Source: Patescibacteria group bacterium (lineage in GTDB: Bacteria; Patescibacteriota; Microgenomatia; Levybacterales; UBA12049). Taken from it: DNA of 9,660 nucleotides. Below are positions 5,263-9,660 of the stretch, one piece after another. Position 1 is the first letter of the stretch; the number at the start of each line of letters is the position of its first letter. The position numbers were made by a program, and so were the translations under genes. Location: assembly GCA_023473785.1 (NCBI GenBank), contig JAMCYD010000034.1, positions 1-9,660 of the forward strand, read 5' to 3'. The notes under the pieces are model-generated. The model worked only from the letters and a program-made list of their open reading frames with translations, had not been told where the DNA came from and did no database searches.

Positions 5263-6813
5263 CTATTTGATAATCAAGACGGGGGGGTGTGAAGATTCTT
5301 TGCTTGCCAAGCTTAAAGCCTGGACGTCAGTGGTTGTCAGAACAAAACTTACCATGCCATTTTTTGAAATGGCCGGCGTCACATCAATCTCATACCAATT
5401 GCCCGATGCAATAGTTCCGGAGGAACCCAAAACTGTCGAGGGAACTGGTGGCGCATTTACGTAAGTTATTGCGTCCGACCAGTTGTTATCCGCAACTGCC
5501 CTCACATCAAAACCCTTAGCCTGACTACTGTTTGCATATATTCTTAATTTTGCAGAAGTTACAGGTACAGAAATTCCCTGAACGTCGAACTTAAGATAGC
5601 TCCTGACAATGGGTGAGCCGTCAACTCGTATTTGGTCAGACGAACCATAGCTACTGCTTGGTGAGTCTTCTTTTACGTAGGTATCCATCAACGGTAAAAC
5701 AGTGATGCCGGAAGAAGAAGACCCCGGTGTTGGTGAAGATGCCGCGTATTCGATTAACAACACTGGTCTATCTGAAGATTCCTTAGATTCCTTAGAGGCA
5801 ACGTAAAGGGCATCCTTGGCGGAGGAATCAATCTCAAGCGAGAATAATTGACCGGTTTTTGCTCTAACCGCTGAAGTCAAATCTGCTTCTACCCAACTAC
5901 CTACGTTTCCTCCGCGTGTGGTCGTAATGACTCCCGAGGTAGACGGAATGTTGCTATATTTCAAATCCGATTCGCTCCAGGAATTATTGTCCACGCTTCT
6001 GATATTCTGAACGCCGTGAGAATAATTTGTTACCTTGAGCCTAAGCTTTGCACTAGAAATATTCTTTCCTGCAAGAGCACTTAGGTCAAACTTCATATAG
6101 GCAATTTTAGCAGGACTGTCATCTATCTCAAGATTCTCCCTTGCGCCATAATTATTATTGGGGGCACTAGGCATTACAAACGTGTCCGCAACCGGTGAAA
6201 GACTCGCTCCTGCTCCAGGAAAAGATGTGGGGTTGGAAGTAGGCGTTAATGACTGCGTCGGAGAAGGGGACAAAGAAGGTGAGTTAACTGGGGGAACAGA
6301 TGGAGTGGGAGTTGGCGTTGAAACCGACACGCAATTCTCTCCTGTCCCAACAGGAAGGCAGCTCGAGTTTTTAGTAAATATCAATTCGTCTAACTTAGCT
6401 CCTGCTTCTCTCCCAAACATCTTGATAGTGTGTGCTCCCGCGCTAAGTGAAAGGTTAATTACGTTTGAAGCAGAGCCATTCTGGTAATTTACCCAGGTCC
6501 ATGTATTGGCAGCCATTCCATTCAGGTCACCTACATCCATCCCGCAGTTATTGTCGATCTGTAGCCAATAAGAGTTGGCATTATCTCCAGCTGACATTAT
6601 TCTACTCCATACATAATAAATGCCTGACTCCGACAAATCTAAATTTGCTGTTGCTACTCCTGTGTTAGACGGCGGTGGCTGACATGAGACCGGAGTTTGC
6701 GCTAGCACATTTTGCGGAAAATTAAGATTCAACAAGCTACCTAAAAGAACAATGCTTGGAATAACCAACCCCAAAAGCATATTTATCAGTCTCTTTTTAT
6801 TTACTTTTAACAT
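5263..6813 (-). CDS. Secreted surface protein with two DNRLRE (CBM96-like) domains
   Basis: 516 residues. A signal peptide covers about 1-38 (KKR, hydrophobic core, 'NVLAQT'). Residues ~45-148 form a beta-rich module ('GIYYVWSRIMSAGDNANSYWLQID', then 'WTWVNYQNG' and 'LSAGAHTIKMFGREAGAKLDELIF') resembling carbohydrate-binding galactose-binding-like domains; this assignment is tentative. A Pro/Thr/Ser linker (~163-203) leads to two tandem DNRLRE domains, ~205-357 and ~369-516. Each has 'D-T-[FY]-V', an '[NS]-YG' turn, a 'KFDL/KFDV' strand, 'SAKLR[LI]' and a closing 'PVL[LI]I'. Such domains occur in secreted or wall-bound proteins and bind polysaccharide. No catalytic motif is seen, so an adhesin or scaffold is likely. 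The ATG is 5 nt after the cupredoxin-like gene's stop. Confidence 0.8.
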   Translation of the reverse strand: MLKVNKKRLINMLLGLVIPSIVLLGSLLNLNFPQNVLAQTPVSCQPPPSNTGVATANLDLSESGIYYVWSRIMSAGDNANSYWLQIDNNCGMDVGDLNGMAANTWTWVNYQNGSASNVINLSLSAGAHTIKMFGREAGAKLDELIFTKNSSCLPVGTGENCVSVSTPTPTPSVPPVNSPSLSPSPTQSLTPTSNPTSFPGAGASLSPVADTFVMPSAPNNNYGARENLEIDDSPAKIAYMKFDLSALAGKNISSAKLRLKVTNYSHGVQNIRSVDNNSWSESDLKYSNIPSTSGVITTTRGGNVGSWVEADLTSAVRAKTGQLFSLEIDSSAKDALYVASKESKESSDRPVLLIEYAASSPTPGSSSSGITVLPLMDTYVKEDSPSSSYGSSDQIRVDGSPIVRSYLKFDVQGISVPVTSAKLRIYANSSQAKGFDVRAVADNNWSDAITYVNAPPVPSTVLGSSGTIASGNWYEIDVTPAISKNGMVSFVLTTTDVQALSLASKESSHPPVLIIK

Positions 6814-6818
6814 CTCAA

Positions 6819-7241
6819 TTAGTCTTCCTCCTTAACAAACAATTTTCCAGTATGGCTTGGATTATTACCGTCATGGTAGCTAAAATGGGCTGCTCTAAAA
6901 AACGAATGACCATATCCTGAGCCAGCTTCAATTACTTTATTACCAAAATGCAGTTCTTCGTCGCTGCCCGGATCCAGAATCAGAGTGTGTTTAATATTAT
7001 CAGAGTTCACCCAGAAGACTCTCGTGCCTGTTTTGACTGTAATTGTTGAGGGTTCAAATCCATTCTTACCTATAGTCACTTGAGCTTCATATCTAAAATC
7101 ATCACTTTCTAAGGCTTTCCCAGCAGCTTCCTTACTTCCTGGTTGAGCTTGCTTAAATTTCGAGTTCCAAGTTTTATAGGCGATAATTCCTCCGCTGATT
7201 ACTAGAAGAATTACCAGAATTACGATTAATATTCGCTTCAT
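6819..7241 (-). CDS. Membrane-anchored cupredoxin-like protein lacking the copper-site cysteine
   Basis: 140 residues from ATG 7241. I prefer this over the in-frame ATG at 7280, because 7241 has AAGGAA 7 nt upstream and opens straight into a membrane anchor (residues 2-22, 'KRILIVILVILLVISGGIIA'). The -10 box at 7283-7288 also lies only 2 nt before the 7280 ATG, so a transcript from it would miss that start. The extracytoplasmic part is a cupredoxin fold: 'VTIGKNGFEPSTITVKTGTRVFWVNSD' (shown in parts: 'GFEPSTITVKTGT', 'VFWVNSD'), 'KHTLIL', and 'HFSYHDGNNPSHTGKLFV' at the end. Blue copper proteins use His-Cys-His-Met. Here the first His (in 'KHT') and late histidines remain but there is no cysteine anywhere, so a type 1 copper site cannot form. 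It may bind another metal or act structurally. Confidence 0.8.
   Translation of the reverse strand: MKRILIVILVILLVISGGIIAYKTWNSKFKQAQPGSKEAAGKALESDDFRYEAQVTIGKNGFEPSTITVKTGTRVFWVNSDNIKHTLILDPGSDEELHFGNKVIEAGSGYGHSFFRAAHFSYHDGNNPSHTGKLFVKEED
6827..6833 (-). promoter_or_regulatory. Shine-Dalgarno site for the DNRLRE protein gene
   Basis: AAGGAGG on the minus strand, lying within the last codons of the upstream cupredoxin-like gene. The 13-nt gap to ATG 6813 is longer than usual but the match is complete. Confidence 0.55.
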
Positions 7242-7248
7242 GTTATAT

Positions 7249-7254
7249 TTCCTT
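7249..7254 (-). promoter_or_regulatory. Shine-Dalgarno site deciding the cupredoxin start
   Basis: AAGGAA on the minus strand, 7 nt before ATG 7241. No comparable site precedes the alternative ATG at 7280. Confidence 0.55.
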
Positions 7255-7282
7255 TTCCTTTGTTTTGTACTTCTCTTCATCC

Positions 7283-7288
7283 ATTATA
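7283..7288 (-). promoter_or_regulatory. Possible internal -10 box before the cupredoxin gene
   Basis: A perfect TATAAT on the minus strand in the 26-nt gap after the multidomain gene. A start near 7276 would leave a leader of about 35 nt containing the Shine-Dalgarno site at 7249-7254. The -35 region is weak (TTTAGG), so this is tentative. It would let the last two genes be expressed apart from the large enzyme. Confidence 0.35.
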
Positions 7289-7306
7289 TACTATATATGG
7301 TTAATC

Positions 7307-9660
7307 CTAAAGATTAAACGCTGACCTGACGCTTGGTGCACTTGCCGCATTAAGCAAGAGTGGATATCCAAGCATCTCTTCCATTGTTCTCAAAAGACCA
7401 TATTGACTCATAGGGCCACTGTAGACCGATCCTGCTTTGATTGAAGGGGCAATAAAGACATTGGGTAAAGGAGTGTATTCATCTTCAGTAATAATTACAG
7501 CCGTATCTCCTCGTTTGTAAGCAGCGCTGTTGAGGATTTGAGGCATAAGAGTCTTGAGCCAGTTGTCACCGGTGCCAGTTGGACAATCATGAGTGTCGTT
7601 GCAAAGATTAGGAACAATCATTGCCCAGTTCGGTAATTTATCTGCATTAAGATCATTTATGAAGTTGCCGGCTGTATTTGAACCAAACGGGACATTATCA
7701 ACTAAGCATGCAGCTTTGTCGTCCATGAAGTAGGGGTAAGGGTTATGTTTGGTTGCGTAAGTACCGCTTGAGCCGAATTGACAGTTGCTCGTCATTGATT
7801 CGGCATAAACCTTGGACGTACCGCCTGCTGTTCTTGCCTGGCGCATGATGTTGTCGGCTGAAACAGAACAGCTTCCCGACGGTGGATTAGGATCACTGTT
7901 GCTGCCGGCACAATCGAAAGTACTTCCGGCAGTCATTGCAATATAATTCGGTCGGCTTGGGCTGGCGGCTTGAGCATAATTAGTTGCTGTTGCACACTGT
8001 TTGGCCAGAGAAGTTTCGTAGGGTGCCGCTGCGTTTCCGATTACATCTGCATAGCGCTTATTTTCCATAACTACTACAAGGACGTGACTATACTTGGCAG
8101 GAGCAGTCGCCAGCGTTCCGCACGGACCGCCAGAAACAGGACCAGAAGTCGGTGTTGGAGTAGGCGCAGCGCCAACCGTGACTGTATTTGAGAGACCGGA
8201 AGTGTTGCCGGCAGCGTCAAATGCCATTACATAATAATAATAACTAACTCCAACACTTAAAGTAGCATCTCCATAGCTTGTTCCCGTAGTAACATCTGCA
8301 ATTAGACTTCCATTGCGCATAACATGATAACCGACAACTCCGACGTTATCCGTTGAGGCAGTCCAGCTTAAGTTAACTTGATTGGGCGAAACAACAGTTA
8401 GGGTTAAATTTGTCGGGGTGGATGGCGGAGTCCCGTCGTTAATAACGGGTGTCGGAGTAGGGCTAGGCGTTGGTGTAGGCGAAGGCAAAACTACACTAGG
8501 TGCGCCGTGACAGTTATTGCTCCCGCTATCAGTAAAGGTGTTTCCGCTAATCGGTGCAAATTGCCAATCGTAGGAATTGTTATGAAGGGTCATTTTAATA
8601 GCTCCAAAACTGGTATTATCGGAGATTTCGCTGTTTGGTGTCGTAAACACAAAAGGCGTATGGTTCCTACCGCCGGTGCCAACCACAAACTCGCGGACTC
8701 CATACGTTGCATCTAGGTTCCCATCGGCGTCCATCGGAGCAAACCGTTCATAAGAGTGATCATGGCCTGTTAGGATGACTTCTGCTCCCTGCTCATAAAG
8801 TGCTTGCCACAAAGGTTTGACAGAAACCGTACCTCGTCCGCCTGATGAGAATAGGGGATGGTGGAAGTAAGCTAAAGTACAAGGCTTGGTATTTGCAGCC
8901 AGGTCTGTTCTTAGCCAGTTGTTTTGAGGTGAGCCAAGCGCGCAACCGCCAACCTTTGAACAATTTGAATTAAGAGCAATAATATGCCAGTTGCCAAGAT
9001 TGAAGCTGTAATATCCCTTACTTCTGTCTCCGGCAATACCGTTTAAGTTTCCAGCTCCATTGAAATAATCCCAGTAGCCGACTTTAGAGGGATCGAGAGA
9101 GCCTGCTGGATCAAGATATTCGTGGTTACCGATTACCGGCTTTGTTATGTTCTTAAACCTGCCATAGGATGGTTGGTAGAAATTCAAAAAGTCATTATAT
9201 TCTCCTGATTCATATTGAACATCCCCAAGTGCTAGGAAAGCGCTTGGGTTCATTGAAGAAATTAGACTTGAGACATCCATTTGCTTGCAAGAAGCACCAC
9301 CGCTTGCTGCCCCGCAGACCATATCGCCAGTAGCTGCAATCACCGGATCACCAGACGGAGGAGAGGAGGGTAATACGGTTGGAGAAGTAGACCCCGACGT
9401 GGGAGAAGGGCTGCCTCCTAAAAGAATTGCTCCTGTCCCTTGTTCCAGAGGAGGCAAGTTCCTGCTTAGAATGTCGACATACAGATTCTTAAACTGATAA
9501 CCGCCTGGATCAAGTTCTTTTTTGCCCGTTGACGAGTTAAGGCGTACCTGTTCTCCGGGCTCAACAGAACTTCCTTCTCCCCACTCGTTCCAGGTTTCTA
9601 CTAATTTCCATGTTGTATTGGCACTGACCATCGATTTAACGCCGGTTTCAAAATCTGTTG
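7307..9660 (-). CDS. Secreted multidomain enzyme: GH99-like tail, metallophosphoesterase, FN3, PF04185 phosphoesterase (5' truncated)
   Basis: The frame stays open to the right edge, so the N-terminus is missing. Residue numbers here count from the internal Met at 9631 (774 residues to TAG 7307-7309). Residues 1-57 hold 'TWNEWGEGSSVEPG' (13-26), matching the 'NEW-x-EG-x-x-[IV]EP' end of GH99/GH71-like glycosidases. A Ser/Pro/Thr linker follows (73-94). Residues ~96-365 are a calcineurin-like phosphoesterase with D103, GDVQY (136-140), GNHEY (168-172), HHP (257-259) and GHDHSYER (289-296), close to purple acid phosphatases. A second linker precedes a fibronectin III domain (~401-487). Residues ~508-774 match the phosphoesterase/acid phosphatase family PF04185: 'VVMENKRYADVIG', 'SPSRPNYIAMTAGS', 'MIVPNLCNDTHD', 'DNWLK' and 'VIITEDEY'. 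Many cysteines fit an extracytoplasmic protein. It heads the operon with the cupredoxin-like and DNRLRE proteins. Confidence 0.85.
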   Translation of the reverse strand, partial: TDFETGVKSMVSANTTWKLVETWNEWGEGSSVEPGEQVRLNSSTGKKELDPGGYQFKNLYVDILSRNLPPLEQGTGAILLGGSPSPTSGSTSPTVLPSSPPSGDPVIAATGDMVCGAASGGASCKQMDVSSLISSMNPSAFLALGDVQYESGEYNDFLNFYQPSYGRFKNITKPVIGNHEYLDPAGSLDPSKVGYWDYFNGAGNLNGIAGDRSKGYYSFNLGNWHIIALNSNCSKVGGCALGSPQNNWLRTDLAANTKPCTLAYFHHPLFSSGGRGTVSVKPLWQALYEQGAEVILTGHDHSYERFAPMDADGNLDATYGVREFVVGTGGRNHTPFVFTTPNSEISDNTSFGAIKMTLHNNSYDWQFAPISGNTFTDSGSNNCHGAPSVVLPSPTPTPSPTPTPVINDGTPPSTPTNLTLTVVSPNQVNLSWTASTDNVGVVGYHVMRNGSLIADVTTGTSYGDATLSVGVSYYYYVMAFDAAGNTSGLSNTVTVGAAPTPTPTSGPVSGGPCGTLATAPAKYSHVLVVVMENKRYADVIGNAAAPYETSLAKQCATATNYAQAASPSRPNYIAMTAGSTFDCAGSNSDPNPPSGSCSVSADNIMRQARTAGGTSKVYAESMTSNCQFGSSGTYATKHNPYPYFMDDKAACLVDNVPFGSNTAGNFINDLNADKLPNWAMIVPNLCNDTHDCPTGTGDNWLKTLMPQILNSAAYKRGDTAVIITEDEYTPLPNVFIAPSIKAGSVYSGPMSQYGLLRTMEEMLGYPLLLNAASAPSVRSAFNL

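Noticed and set aside
5281..5287. G7 homopolymer near the 3' end of the DNRLRE gene as a frameshift or phase-variation site
   Set aside because: The frame reads through it intact to the expected 'PVLIIK' domain end, seven bases is short, and only nine codons follow.
5174..5464. Plus-strand open frame running into the DNRLRE gene
   Set aside because: It is antisense to the second DNRLRE domain, which has clear family motifs, and it has no start signals.
1..9660. CRISPR array, transposase, tRNA, rRNA or phage genes
   Set aside because: No spaced identical repeats, no transposase or integrase motifs, and no cloverleaf-like segment were seen on either strand.

Overview
Organism: the window looks like a small-genome uncultured bacterium of the Candidate Phyla Radiation (Patescibacteria), possibly Microgenomates. 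The grounds are an ECF sigma factor paired with a DUF5667-type membrane protein, secreted proteins with Pro/Thr/Ser-rich linkers, a two-cysteine helical secreted protein of a type I associate with these genomes, very tight gene packing, and first genes that appear to be transcribed without leaders. This placement is inference; there is no rRNA gene in the window. TAA, TAG and TGA all appear to act as stops. Layout, plus strand: the window opens with the last 40 codons of cysteinyl-tRNA synthetase (2-124). A two-gene unit follows: a secreted helical protein (160-756) and a single-pass membrane protein (761-1156). It is closed by a clear bidirectional terminator (1161-1191). The convergent gene at 1224-1835 encodes a secreted His/Asp/Asn-rich protein with a Thr/Pro/Ser linker. 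It is divergent from an ECF sigma factor (1893-2399), which overlaps a putative anti-sigma membrane protein (2389-3150). The divergent intergenic region holds a perfect 8-bp inverted repeat that also reads as an ECF-like promoter in both directions. Then come a cation-diffusion-facilitator-like transporter (3193-4110) with atypical metal-site residues, and two unrecognised small soluble proteins (4200-4559 and 4720-5187), each with its own near-consensus promoter. Layout, minus strand, 9660 down to 5263: an extracytoplasmic operon. It begins with a multidomain enzyme cut by the window edge, in the order GH99-like tail, purple-acid-phosphatase-like metallophosphoesterase, fibronectin III, PF04185-type phosphoesterase. 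Next is a membrane-anchored cupredoxin-like protein with no cysteine, then a surface protein with an N-terminal beta-rich module and two DNRLRE (CBM96-like) repeats. How it may fit together: the minus-strand operon looks like surface or secreted machinery for binding polysaccharide and releasing phosphate or sugars. The sigma/anti-sigma pair looks like an envelope-sensing switch whose most obvious candidate target is the divergent secreted acidic protein. A recurrent theme is that five first genes have a -10 box 6 to 9 nt before the ATG and no Shine-Dalgarno site, whereas the three internal or downstream starts at 2389, 6813 and 7241 do have purine-rich Shine-Dalgarno sequences.
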